This document shows positions 51,450-59,918 of a stretch of 64,000 nt of DNA, piece by piece. The notes under the pieces were generated by a model that made no database searches, was not told the DNA's origin, and saw nothing but the letters and a program-made list of their open reading frames with translations. The position numbers and the translations under genes were made by a program. Source of the DNA: a virus; IMG/VR virus record IMGVR_UViG_3300028283_000002, positions 62,001 to 126,000 of that record; one strand, given 5' to 3'. How positions within the stretch are numbered: the stretch's first letter is position 1; the number at the start of each line of letters is the position of its first letter.

Positions 51450-52180
51450 CTATTAATTTTTTCTTTTTTGATTAATTTAAATTTTTTACATTCGTATCTA
51501 GTGAAAAAAGACATGCTACATCCGATATGTTCGATAACTTCTTTTCTACTATTGAATACTAATTCTTCACCATTTGGCGTTTCTATATAATATCTAGTCG
51601 CGTCTGGATTAGTTAAACCTGTGTTTTTACCTTTTCTTATTTCACTCCAATGTTTTTTAGTTTCGTCTGAATGATGTTTTCCAAACATAGGATGCTCTTC
51701 ACCAACGCATTTTCCTTTTCTGCTTTCTGAAATTTTTTCTATTGTTTCTTTTGATTTATTTTTACCAGGATTTTCATCACCTAACCATTTTATTCTTAAT
51801 TGTTCTTTTTGTTCTTCGGTCATTTTTTGAAGTTTCCTTTTCTCTCTTATTTTCTCTTTTGTTTCTTCTGGTAAATGTTTACCAAACATAGGGTTATTTT
51901 CACCCTTCATTGATCTGAAGGTTCTACCCCCTTCACAAATATTATATCCTATTTTCCAGTTCGTAGAATTGAGTTCTTTAATCCAGTGGATTTCTCTTTC
52001 ATCCATGTGTTTTTCATCTGAACAAATTTCCAATGTTTCTTTTTTAAAGTTTTCCTTACCATATTTTTTGATGGCTAATTTTATTGACGTGCCAGATCCA
52101 AAGTACTTAGGATTATCTTTAATGTCTTGGCCAACATATATTTTATCGTTGATCAGATTTGTAATTTTATAAATTATCAT
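51446..52180 (-). CDS. GIY-YIG homing endonuclease with NUMOD3 repeats
   Basis: 244 residues. MIIYKITNLINDKIYVGQD is the GIY-YIG core in the form I-Y-K...I-Y-V-G, with YFGSGTSIKLAIKKYGKENF, DEREIHWIKELNS (catalytic Glu) and NICEGG. NUMOD3 repeats follow (GENNPMFGKHLPEETKEKIR, EHPMFGKHHSDETKKHWSEI) and a C-terminal helix-turn-helix. It is placed upstream of, and overlapping by four bases, the giant glycosyltransferase gene. Confidence 0.9.
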   Translation of the reverse strand: MIIYKITNLINDKIYVGQDIKDNPKYFGSGTSIKLAIKKYGKENFKKETLEICSDEKHMDEREIHWIKELNSTNWKIGYNICEGGRTFRSMKGENNPMFGKHLPEETKEKIREKRKLQKMTEEQKEQLRIKWLGDENPGKNKSKETIEKISESRKGKCVGEEHPMFGKHHSDETKKHWSEIRKGKNTGLTNPDATRYYIETPNGEELVFNSRKEVIEHIGCSMSFFTRYECKKFKLIKKEKINR

Positions 52181-52192
52181 TGTTTTTTATTG

Positions 52193-52203
52193 TTATATAT
52201 TAA
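52193..52203 (-). promoter_or_regulatory. Late-type promoter element
   Basis: Minus-strand TTAATATATAA, 13 bases before the ATG of the endonuclease at 52180. It may also drive the glycosyltransferase genes behind it. Confidence 0.48.
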
Positions 52204-52274
52204 AAATTAACCGCCTGTTCTTAAATAGGGTGATATATTTTCTATGATATATAATAATTTATATATCGTGCAAT

Positions 52275-52336
52275 GGTGGGCAGGTTTAAATTTTCGTTGT
52301 TTAATTTTTTAATATATAGAATAAAAATCTGCCACC
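52275..52336 (+). promoter_or_regulatory. Long-range inverted repeat bracketing promoter and start of the fibre gene
   Basis: GGTGGGCAG (52275-52283) can pair with CTGCCACC (52329-52336), one bulge, enclosing the late-type element at 52309-52319. The right arm ends exactly at the GTG start at 52337. It is either an operator-like repeat or part of a leader structure if transcription begins further upstream. Confidence 0.35.
52309..52319 (+). promoter_or_regulatory. Late-type promoter element (TTAATATATAG)
   Basis: A perfect copy, 17 bases before the GTG start of the collagen-like fibre gene. Confidence 0.5.
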
Positions 52337-54658
52337 GTGAGTTTCAAAAAATTCCAAATTATTAGTCCAGATACCATAGGTAGTCCTGATCCAGGGCACA
52401 TTTATCTTGGTAGAGATAATATAGGGCTTTGGGAAAAATATCCAGACGGTGAATGGGTTTATATTGTAACTGGCGGTACAACAGGTGCTGGCACTAGTGG
52501 TACATCTGGTGAAGCAGGATCATCTGGTAAAGACGGATCATTTATAGGATCATCTGGAATAAGTGGAAGCTCAGGCATTTCAAGTAGCTCAGGTATTAGT
52601 GGTAGTTCAGGTAAATCTGGAACAGACGGAACATCTGGCACTAGTGGATATACAGGATCATCAGGCACGACAGGCACATCAGGCAAAACTGGTACATCTG
52701 GATCAAGTGGAACTAGTGGTAAAACTGGTTCAAGTGGATCATCTGGTAAGGATGGAAATTTTTGGGGATCTAGCGGCACATCAGCTACATCAGGTATAAA
52801 CGGAGGATACGGGGGATCATCAAGAAAATGGAGATTTACTACATCAGCAACCCCAGTAACACCTGGTTATTTTAACGCGACTGGAACAACTTTCAACTTA
52901 AATGATATAAACTGTATTAGAATAAATGGTCAAGATTTTGATAACCAGAGTGTTAATTCGTGGTTAAGTTCCTGGGTTAATGGTGTATTAAAAATAGAGG
53001 AGTGGGGTAATGCTCAAAATTTTGGAATATATTCGATAATAAGTGGTATTACTACAAATATTTACAATATTATAGGCGATTTTTACGAAATAAGTGGAAT
53101 AACAACATTTAGCGCAGATGGCACTTTAACCAATGGAATAGATTATTTAATATCTTATGTACCTGGTTCTATGGTGTCTAGTAGTGGAAAAAATGGAACT
53201 AGTGGTTCTTCAGGTATTGGGGTGGATTATTTAGATATAACTATTATAACGGCTTATACATATACAATATTACCAAGTGATAAATTTTTAATAGTCAATA
53301 CATTTTCACTTATAGATGGTGAAATAATATTACCCCCTTGTAATGGCAGTGGGAGAGTTATAAAAATAAAAAGCGATAATCATAAACCTATAAATATAGT
53401 TCCAAATACATTTCTTTGGTATATTGTAGATACTGGTTATACTATATCTGATTATATAGATACTGAGTTTTTCGCTCCTTGGGCTGGAAATTCAATAGGA
53501 AATCCAAAATATTTATTGAGTCAGGGAGTTATAGATCTTGTAGATGTTGTATCGCAAGATCAAAGCTTGGGAAATGGTGGATTATGGAACATTTTAAATG
53601 AAGAAAATAGAAGTGTGACAATATTAACAGGTTATACTGAACTACATGGTAACGATTTAATTCCAAGATATCTAGTGTGCTCTGGTGGAACTTATAATAT
53701 ATTATTACCTGAAGCTAATAGAACTGGTGTAATTTTCAATTTTAAAAACGCGAGTACAGGTGTGATCACAATTAACGCACAACCAAGTGAATATATAGAT
53801 GGATTATCCACTTTAGTATTACCTTCTTATGTCTCTTTAGTTGACTCTGGTTATTACAATTGGAGCATATTCGAAGATATAGATGAAGGTGGAGCTGGAT
53901 CTAGTGGAACTAGTGGACATAGTGGATCATCTGGATCTAGTGGATTTGGCAGTCCTGGTGACTCTGGTTCAAGTGGCACTAGTGGATATGGTGGAACATC
54001 TGGATCTAGTGGGTTTGGCAGTCCTGGTGACTCTGGATCTTCAGGAACAACCGGCACTTCAGGTACGTCTGGAATATCTGGCACAAGTGGATCTTCTGGT
54101 ACAACAGGTACATCAGGTAGTTCCGGGATAGGTAGTTCTGGAACAAGCGGTAGTTCAGGTTGGAGTGGTGGGAGTTCAGGTACTAGTGGTTGGAGTGGTG
54201 GGAGTTCAGGTACTAGTGGTTGGAGTGGTGGGAGTTCAGGTACTAGTGGTTGGAGTGGTGGGAGTTCAGGTACTAGTGGTTCATCAGGTTCATCAGGGAC
54301 AAGTGGATCTTCAGGATCATCTGGTATATATATAATTGATATAGAAGAATTGAATTTTAATGTGGAAGTTTCAGGTGAAACAAATATTTTTTTGGACGAT
54401 TATGCTTGGTACCCATATGAAGTCAGTGGATTAACGTTGAGAACACCAAATGGAACTTGTTATGTTGATATGATGATAAGTGGAACTAGTGTTTTAAGTA
54501 TAAGCGGAATGACTAATATAACAGGAAGTACAAATTTAAATATTTATTATTCAACTGAAAATTACACAGTAAATATTGGAAATAAATTCTATATTAAAAT
54601 TAATAATAATATTAATGCTGTATATCTAATTGGATCAACTAAAATTAGAAGAATTTAA
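52337..54658 (+). CDS. Collagen-like tail-fibre protein, Ser/Gly/Thr-rich
   Basis: 773 residues from a GTG start (MSFKKFQIISPDTIGSPDPG). A short N-terminal head with HIYLGRDNIGLWEKYPDGEW, then about 105 residues of G-[ST]-S triplets (collagen-like), a beta-rich domain (about 155-290), a second folded domain with carbohydrate/lectin-like beta sequence, then about 140 more residues of triplets, and a final domain of about 110 residues. Glycine occurs every third residue through both tracts, which predicts a collagen-type triple helix with an exposed Ser/Thr surface. The second tract contains four perfect 30-bp DNA repeats. It is very likely a receptor-binding or long fibre. It overlaps the FISUMP gene by one base. 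Confidence 0.85.
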   Translation: MSFKKFQIISPDTIGSPDPGHIYLGRDNIGLWEKYPDGEWVYIVTGGTTGAGTSGTSGEAGSSGKDGSFIGSSGISGSSGISSSSGISGSSGKSGTDGTSGTSGYTGSSGTTGTSGKTGTSGSSGTSGKTGSSGSSGKDGNFWGSSGTSATSGINGGYGGSSRKWRFTTSATPVTPGYFNATGTTFNLNDINCIRINGQDFDNQSVNSWLSSWVNGVLKIEEWGNAQNFGIYSIISGITTNIYNIIGDFYEISGITTFSADGTLTNGIDYLISYVPGSMVSSSGKNGTSGSSGIGVDYLDITIITAYTYTILPSDKFLIVNTFSLIDGEIILPPCNGSGRVIKIKSDNHKPINIVPNTFLWYIVDTGYTISDYIDTEFFAPWAGNSIGNPKYLLSQGVIDLVDVVSQDQSLGNGGLWNILNEENRSVTILTGYTELHGNDLIPRYLVCSGGTYNILLPEANRTGVIFNFKNASTGVITINAQPSEYIDGLSTLVLPSYVSLVDSGYYNWSIFEDIDEGGAGSSGTSGHSGSSGSSGFGSPGDSGSSGTSGYGGTSGSSGFGSPGDSGSSGTTGTSGTSGISGTSGSSGTTGTSGSSGIGSSGTSGSSGWSGGSSGTSGWSGGSSGTSGWSGGSSGTSGWSGGSSGTSGSSGSSGTSGSSGSSGIYIIDIEELNFNVEVSGETNIFLDDYAWYPYEVSGLTLRTPNGTCYVDMMISGTSVLSISGMTNITGSTNLNIYYSTENYTVNIGNKFYIKINNNINAVYLIGSTKIRRI
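54161..54280 (+). repeat. Four perfect 30-bp tandem repeats in the collagen-like tract
   Basis: Unit begins TGGAGTGGTGGGAGTTCAGG and ends TACTAGTGGT; copies start at 54161, 54191, 54221 and 54251 with no base difference. It encodes W-S-G-G-S-S-G-T-S-G. Perfect identity points to recent expansion or slippage, which would change fibre length by ten residues per unit. Confidence 0.95.
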
Positions 54659-55311
54659 TGAAAAGAAGATTTGTTTATAAGCGTAGCAGATACATACCTT
54701 ATGATAAATTAGACTACGGATATTTGTATAATTGGTATGTTGTATCAGATGTTAGAAATATAACTAACATCGGTTGGCATGTACCGAGCTTGGCTGAATG
54801 GGAAACATTAAGATTTGCTGTAGGATCTTACCCAAGTGGTCTAGGATCAGGGTACCCCCTAATAGAAACTGGTTCAACTTATTGGCAACCACCTATCACA
54901 AACGCTACAAACTCAACTGGATTTAATGGGAGACCAAATGGTACAAGATTAGTTAATGGATCATTTTCTGGCGGGCACACTTATGGTCACTGGTGGTCAA
55001 GTACAGATGTTTTTGGCACTAATGCATATGAAAAATATTTATTCGATTCAAATTATCTTAATCAAACAAATCCAGATAAAAAAACAGGATCAAGCTTACG
55101 TCTCATAAAAGATGTAACATCAGTAATACCTGGTGGATATACTGGAAACAACGGACTGCAGTACACTTCTGTTATAATAGACACCCAAGAATGGTTATCG
55201 GAAAATCTTACTGAGACTCAATATAGAAACGGTGATTCTATCCCAAATGTAACAAATAATACAGATTGGTCCCTTTTATCAACTGGTGCTATTTGTACCT
55301 ATTTATTTTAA
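54658..55311 (+). CDS. FISUMP-type (C-type-lectin-like) protein, probable fibre tip
   Basis: 217 residues. DYGYLYNWYVVSDVRN, NIGWHVPSLAEWETLRFAV, GHWWSSTDVF and SSLRLIKDV follow the Fibrobacter-succinogenes-major-paralogous-domain pattern. A C-terminal unit (VIIDTQEWLSENLTETQYRN, GDSIPNVTNNTDWSLLSTGA) is what usually stands before YGYLYNWY in this family, so the domain is circularly permuted. The TAATG overlap with the fibre gene suggests that the two form one adhesin. The lectin-like fold is the type used for variable tips in DGR systems, but no reverse transcriptase is visible here. Confidence 0.82.
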   Translation: MKRRFVYKRSRYIPYDKLDYGYLYNWYVVSDVRNITNIGWHVPSLAEWETLRFAVGSYPSGLGSGYPLIETGSTYWQPPITNATNSTGFNGRPNGTRLVNGSFSGGHTYGHWWSSTDVFGTNAYEKYLFDSNYLNQTNPDKKTGSSLRLIKDVTSVIPGGYTGNNGLQYTSVIIDTQEWLSENLTETQYRNGDSIPNVTNNTDWSLLSTGAICTYLF

Positions 55312-57533
55312 TCTTGTGAATTATTGTTATTAATACTAGATTTATTTGTTATAGCAGACTGTACCAGTCTTGTTGTACCTCCGAATGACGTGAAATTAAT
55401 AGTTTTATCGGTACTCTTAGTCCAACCAAAATCAAGAGCCAGATCCTTAACATTAACAATATTAGGTATAGCTATAATACTTTGCAATTTAGCTATTTCT
55501 ACTCTTTCTAAAAGAATAACAGTATTACCAACTGTAGCTGGTGTCTGGTAAGCGTAATTTATCTGAACACCAAGATTCGTCAAACTGGATACAACAGCGT
55601 CTATTTGAGCGTTTGTTATTCCGCCCTTTATCCAAACTATAACATTTCTATAAGAATCAAGAGTGCCTCTCGCTCCAGGTTGTAATAAAGGAATACCATC
55701 GGCATTAAATTGTGGTGGTATAATATCATTTATTCCACCACTTCTTTCCGCTGCCACCTGTGCTGATGCTTTTGCGTCCGCTGAAGTTACACCACCAGTT
55801 GCATTCGGTACATCTTTTAAAGCTAGATCAGCACTAGTATTACCAGATGAAATTGATGGCGTTGTTTTAACATCTAAGAATTTAAGATTTTCAAATATTT
55901 TAAATTTACCTGAATAAAGTAATGTTTTTGTTTTATAATTACTGGCGTTTAAAATAATATAGAAGTTATCTGACTTTTCTTTAGTCATTTGTTTCAAGAT
56001 AGGTATATCTTCTTGATTAACTTTAAAGACAACTACACCAATATCAAATTTATTTTCATCTGTCTGGAAATAAATTTCTTTTTCTACTGTTTTAGTATCA
56101 GATTTAAAAACTAAATTTAATTTAGAATTAAGCAACACTTTACTTAAATTATAAGGAGTTATTGGGGAAGTAGGTGTATCTTGTTTTGCCATTTGAAATT
56201 TGATAATATTATCAAAGGGGGTTAATATTATATTTAATAATCCCATACCTTTGTAATCACTATCTGTTCCAGGATTCCAATTATTCGCTAATATTTTATA
56301 ATTGTTTATAAGAATAGGGAAAGGAACTTTAACTAGATTAATATCAACATTTGTAGTAGTAGTTTTCAAATCATACACCTTATCGTATTTGTAATTATAA
56401 ATCTTAGGTTTAGATAAATTATCAACAGTTAATCTCGCTAACGTCTTACCATATTTTAATAAATTATTCGTAAGCCCAATACTAGCAAATCTACTAAATG
56501 AACTACTATCCACTAAATCTATAACCTTCATTTCTACATCAATGGCGGCAGTTGTATTAGAATATTTAATAATAGGTCTATATTCAATCTTTTGTGCAAA
56601 ATTTTCTGTTACTAAAAATGTAATCGGAAACCCACTTATTAAATTTTCTTCGTATAAAGTTACGACGTATTCGATATTTATCTTTCTTCCCTGTGATTCA
56701 AGATTATTAACGAAGTTATCCATGTTCTCATTTGAGTTATCGTAAACTCCATATATTTCAAAGAAATCCCCTTGTGTAGATTCTTCAACCATTACACCTA
56801 ATGTTTGGTACTCTGGTTGTATAGATAAAGAAGTTTTATAAGTATCACCTAGATAATAATAAGGAACACTAAAAACTGTCTGTTTAGATGATATAAACGA
56901 AAACTCTAAATAAATAGGAGCACTCATATTTAATCCAACACTATCTGTTAAATGATCGTTAACACTATCTGGTGTTACAACATTTGTTGTTGGATTTATA
57001 TTTCTTTGATTAGCAGTGTCTTGTACGCTAGGAACATAGAATGTTAAATATTTACCCCATTCTTTTTGGTTGTATGTAAATGGAGTGGCTAGGTCCATTA
57101 ATTGATCGGCGTATTCAATAACGCCACTAACACTTTGTGCTTGTGTTTTATCAAAATAGAAATTGGAAAGTGGGTATTGTTTTTTACCTAAATAATCAAG
57201 GGCTTGAATTTTTAAATAGAAACCGTAATATACACCAAAATTATAACTAGACGGAAAGTATAATGTTACTTTATCGTAAAGCATCGGAGCAGTAGAATAA
57301 TTCTGTAACTTTAAGAAGTTGAATTTAGTAGGATCTACTTTTGAATATTTTTTAGTTGTTGCGTCTATTACGAATAAGTTATGATCAATATCATTGATAT
57401 TAGTTGTAGATAAGAAGTTTCGAGTATTTTTTGTAAGGTCTGACCATACAATATAATTTTCTGTTACGTTTAAACTACTGTAATCCCATTCTAATAAAAC
57501 ATTTTGGTCTAGATTTAAATATTTTTTAGCCAT
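55308..57533 (-). CDS. Large virion structural protein
   Basis: The start at 57533 (MAKKYLNLDQNVLLEWDYSS) is preferred over 57629 because it follows the late-type element at 57554 and clears the neighbouring terminator. 741 residues, beta-rich, Asn/Thr/Lys-rich, no signal peptide. Near the end it has RNVIVWIKGGITNAQIDAVV, and a low-complexity Ala-rich stretch (ADAKASAQVAAERSGG). Similar in style to the 903-residue protein; probably a tail or baseplate part. Convergent overlap with the FISUMP gene is four bases. Confidence 0.72.
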   Translation of the reverse strand: MAKKYLNLDQNVLLEWDYSSLNVTENYIVWSDLTKNTRNFLSTTNINDIDHNLFVIDATTKKYSKVDPTKFNFLKLQNYSTAPMLYDKVTLYFPSSYNFGVYYGFYLKIQALDYLGKKQYPLSNFYFDKTQAQSVSGVIEYADQLMDLATPFTYNQKEWGKYLTFYVPSVQDTANQRNINPTTNVVTPDSVNDHLTDSVGLNMSAPIYLEFSFISSKQTVFSVPYYYLGDTYKTSLSIQPEYQTLGVMVEESTQGDFFEIYGVYDNSNENMDNFVNNLESQGRKINIEYVVTLYEENLISGFPITFLVTENFAQKIEYRPIIKYSNTTAAIDVEMKVIDLVDSSSFSRFASIGLTNNLLKYGKTLARLTVDNLSKPKIYNYKYDKVYDLKTTTTNVDINLVKVPFPILINNYKILANNWNPGTDSDYKGMGLLNIILTPFDNIIKFQMAKQDTPTSPITPYNLSKVLLNSKLNLVFKSDTKTVEKEIYFQTDENKFDIGVVVFKVNQEDIPILKQMTKEKSDNFYIILNASNYKTKTLLYSGKFKIFENLKFLDVKTTPSISSGNTSADLALKDVPNATGGVTSADAKASAQVAAERSGGINDIIPPQFNADGIPLLQPGARGTLDSYRNVIVWIKGGITNAQIDAVVSSLTNLGVQINYAYQTPATVGNTVILLERVEIAKLQSIIAIPNIVNVKDLALDFGWTKSTDKTINFTSFGGTTRLVQSAITNKSSINNNNSQD

Positions 57534-57553
57534 TGTTGCACATTTCTTTTTCG

Positions 57554-57563
57554 TTATATATAA
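57554..57563 (-). promoter_or_regulatory. Late-type promoter element (TTTATATATAA)
   Basis: Minus strand, 21 bases before the ATG at 57533. Confidence 0.48.
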
Positions 57564-57587
57564 AAAATGGCAACACACAAAAACAAA

Positions 57588-57621
57588 AAACCCCAACAAA
57601 AATTGCTGGGGTTTCTTTTTT
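57588..57621 (-). terminator. Rho-independent terminator
   Basis: AAACCCCA / TGGGGTTT with a purine-rich loop and U runs on both sides. It ends the minus-strand gene at 57620. Confidence 0.82.
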
Positions 57622-57835
57622 ACATCCACTTTTTACGTTTCTCATCAAACTCTTTTTCAAGTTTGGTTAAACTGTAACTCCATGTTTCAGGAAAATCAAG
57701 TAACCTGTACTTTTGATTCCTTACTTCTTGGTGAATGTTTCTAGGTTCTGCTTCAATAAAGTAATATTGAGCACGGTAACCTCTTCGGTTTACCATATCG
57801 ACTCTCCAAAGTCGAAGTTTATCATTTGTTTTCAT
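57620..57835 (-). CDS. Hypothetical small protein
   Basis: 71 residues, MKTNDKLRLWRVDMVNRRGY, RAQYYFIEAEPRNIHQEV. A basic alpha/beta domain. Its start codon lies inside an 11-base-pair inverted repeat. Function unknown. Confidence 0.62.
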   Translation of the reverse strand: MKTNDKLRLWRVDMVNRRGYRAQYYFIEAEPRNIHQEVRNQKYRLLDFPETWSYSLTKLEKEFDEKRKKWM

Positions 57836-57859
57836 AACTCAAGATCTACTTGAGTTATG
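57833..57859. repeat. Perfect 11-bp inverted repeat over a start codon
   Basis: CATAACTCAAG and CTTGAGTTATG around ATCTA. The left arm contains the start codon of the minus-strand gene. It could be a repressor site or an RNA hairpin hiding the start codon. Confidence 0.85.
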
Positions 57860-57919
57860 ATGAGTTATATTTTTTCATATTACTATATATACAATATTTT
57901 TAGTGTAGTTTGGACAATT

Positions 57920-58963
57920 TTAACGTCTTCCACCGCCACCACCGCCACCACGCATTCCACCACCTCCGCCACTAGAGCCACCACGCATCCCACTACCACT
58001 TGATCCACCACTTCTACCTGCTGGTGAGTAAGAACCACCTCCTCTAGATGGAGTTGAATAACTACCACTACTTCTGGTAGGTGAAGAATAATTACCAGTT
58101 CCTCTTTGTTGTGAAGGAGAATTATAACCCCTATTATAACCAGGATTTTGTCTCTGTGAAGGAGAATTATATCCTCTATTATTAGGAGTTTGTGAAGGAG
58201 ATCTATATCCAGGATTTACTGTCCTAGTACGAGGACTCACATATTCTTGGCTAGACCTAGCTTGACGATACTGAGCAGGATAATAACTCTTAGCGTTATT
58301 ATATCTTTGTTGCTGATTATTTCTTTGTTGTGTACTAACACCCCTATTAACAGGTTGCCTACTTTGTAAAGCTCTATTACTTGGTGTTCTAGTATTTATT
58401 CCACTCCTTGTATTCACAACAGTTCTTGGGTTCACGCCAGTTGTTCTGGTATTCCTATACATATCATTTCTTTTACCATTATAGTTGTTACGACCGTAAC
58501 CAACATCCCTGTGTCTTCCCATATATGTATTATAATGAGCACCATAGTTACCGTAACCGTAATAACCGTAATACCCACCGTAATATCCCCATCCGTAATA
58601 AGGATAACCCCAGTAACCACCGTACCAATAAGGATTGTACCATCCGAACCCGTAGTAATATGGTGAGTAATAAGGAGCATATCCCCAACTATATCCCATA
58701 TAGTAATAAGGACTATAAACGGACACGTAGAAAGGATCTGGATCAAATATATTAACGTAGAGATTCTTTTCCGCGTTATACACTGTACCAAAACCAAACT
58801 TGTTCTCGTCGTAATACTTTGTAGTATCTACCGAAGTTGAATCTGGAGGTGAAGTATATGATAAATCATCGGTGTAATATGATTGTGGGTTAACTGTAGC
58901 GTTACGCGTAGCAGTACAACCGACAAAGATCAATAAAATCAGAAATAAGAAAATCTTTTTCAT
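57920..58963 (-). CDS. Tyr/Gly-rich lipoprotein with low-complexity tail
   Basis: 347 residues. Type II signal peptide MKKIFLFLILLIFVGC with lipobox F-V-G-C. After about 55 residues there is a long Tyr/Gly/Trp/Pro stretch (YYGWGYYGGYYGYYGYG), then an Arg/Asn/Ser/Gln-rich tail with P-S-Q repeats, ending in Gly-Gly-Gly-Arg repeats. This composition is common in outer-membrane or surface lipoproteins of Bacteroidetes. It looks host-derived and may alter the cell surface against other phages; that role is inference. Confidence 0.8.
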   Translation of the reverse strand: MKKIFLFLILLIFVGCTATRNATVNPQSYYTDDLSYTSPPDSTSVDTTKYYDENKFGFGTVYNAEKNLYVNIFDPDPFYVSVYSPYYYMGYSWGYAPYYSPYYYGFGWYNPYWYGGYWGYPYYGWGYYGGYYGYYGYGNYGAHYNTYMGRHRDVGYGRNNYNGKRNDMYRNTRTTGVNPRTVVNTRSGINTRTPSNRALQSRQPVNRGVSTQQRNNQQQRYNNAKSYYPAQYRQARSSQEYVSPRTRTVNPGYRSPSQTPNNRGYNSPSQRQNPGYNRGYNSPSQQRGTGNYSSPTRSSGSYSTPSRGGGSYSPAGRSGGSSGSGMRGGSSGGGGGMRGGGGGGGRR

Positions 58964-58996
58964 AATTATTTGATTATTTTATATATTATATAACAA

Positions 58997-59629
58997 TTAT
59001 TGTGACAAAGGTTTTAATTCGTTCGGAGTTATCTTTTGGAACATCCAATGATCATCCGTTGTAACATGTCCTTTTCTAACATATTTAGCGATAGATTTTT
59101 CAAACTCTTCAAATGAAAAACTAGAAGCCAATCTAATAACAAACCCCTCTTGTATTTCAGTATTTATTTTGAAATTCTCAATAAACTCTTTGTTATAAAT
59201 ACCTCTCCATAAAACTGGGACGTGTTCTAATCCAAGAAATTTACTAAAAGTAACTGTATCATCCCACGATAAACAAGTATCATCTTCGTCCCAAATAGAA
59301 AATACCATAAAATAAGAAGGAAGACTTTTATATGATAATGAATGTTGAGCGTAAAGATTTTCACCACAAATTTTCCAATCATCTGGAATATTATATTTGA
59401 TATTCCCCCAAAGTCCTTTAACCCAGTGTCTTGAAGGATGATCAGCACTATCTAACGAACGGGCGTGAATACAATCATTCATAAGAGTCGTATTTTCACC
59501 ATCTAACTTCTCGCTTATTACTATTTCCTTTCCATTAAAAAAATCAATGTTTTTATGTATTCTATCGTCACTTGTGGCTCCAGGGCTCCAGGGAACGTGC
59601 GCCGTGCGCGGGTATTTACGTTTCATCAC
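58997..59629 (-). CDS. RNA ligase (ATP-dependent, Rnl/DRB0094-like)
   Basis: 210 residues. ISEKLDGENTTL contains nucleotidyl-lysine motif I (K-L-D-G-E). WKICGENLYAQHSLSY is motif III, YFMVFSIWDED motif IIIa, EGFVIRLA motif IV and AKYVRKGHV motif V. The order and spacing fit small RNA ligases that seal nicked RNA. It has no clear extra domain. Like RtcB at the left end it could repair tRNA or rRNA cut by host defence. A homing-endonuclease remnant overlaps its start by 14 bases. Confidence 0.88.
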   Translation of the reverse strand: MMKRKYPRTAHVPWSPGATSDDRIHKNIDFFNGKEIVISEKLDGENTTLMNDCIHARSLDSADHPSRHWVKGLWGNIKYNIPDDWKICGENLYAQHSLSYKSLPSYFMVFSIWDEDDTCLSWDDTVTFSKFLGLEHVPVLWRGIYNKEFIENFKINTEIQEGFVIRLASSFSFEEFEKSIAKYVRKGHVTTDDHWMFQKITPNELKPLSQ

Positions 59630-59918
59630 TTTTAATTTTTTTAATTATAAAATTTATTAAATCATTTTTATATTCTTTTAATTCTTTCTCCCATATATAT
59701 ATTATTTTATATCCTTTACTTTCAGCTAATAATTTTTTATTTAAATCCTTTTCCCACAATTCTTTAGCTATAGCACTTTTAAACGGGTGTGGTAAAATAT
59801 CAGTTTCTTTATAAATTAAAGGGTTAGCGTGCCAAAAATCTCCATTTATTTCTATTAATAAGTTCGTATTGGTAATTCTAATATCATATGAATTTTTATT
59901 TATCCAATATTGTTTTGA
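59616..59918 (-). pseudogene. Homing endonuclease remnant (C-terminal nuclease part only)
   Basis: An open frame without a start codon, closed on the upstream side by a TAG at 59919. It encodes SYDIRITNTNLLIEINGDFW, HANPLIYKETDILPHPFK, KDLNKKLLAESKGYK and IIYIWEKELKEYKNDLINF. These line up with the end of the 62561 endonuclease (KFFDIKIKNTLIDVNSDLWH, then AESFGYKVFYIWENDIKD). The N-terminal two thirds are missing, and the break falls at the 37-bp inverted repeat. It is a decayed mobile gene. Confidence 0.8.

Noticed and set aside
52459-52779. Proline-rich minus-strand reading frame under the fibre gene (also 53854-54084)
   Set aside because: It is the shadow of Gly-Ser-Thr triplets read in antisense (P-D-V-P-L repeats), with no start context or neighbours.
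54161-54280. CRISPR-like direct repeats
   Set aside because: The copies are contiguous with no spacers and lie in frame in a collagen-like tract.
54658-55311. Diversity-generating retroelement target
   Set aside because: No reverse transcriptase or template repeat is visible in this window, so only the fold suggests it.
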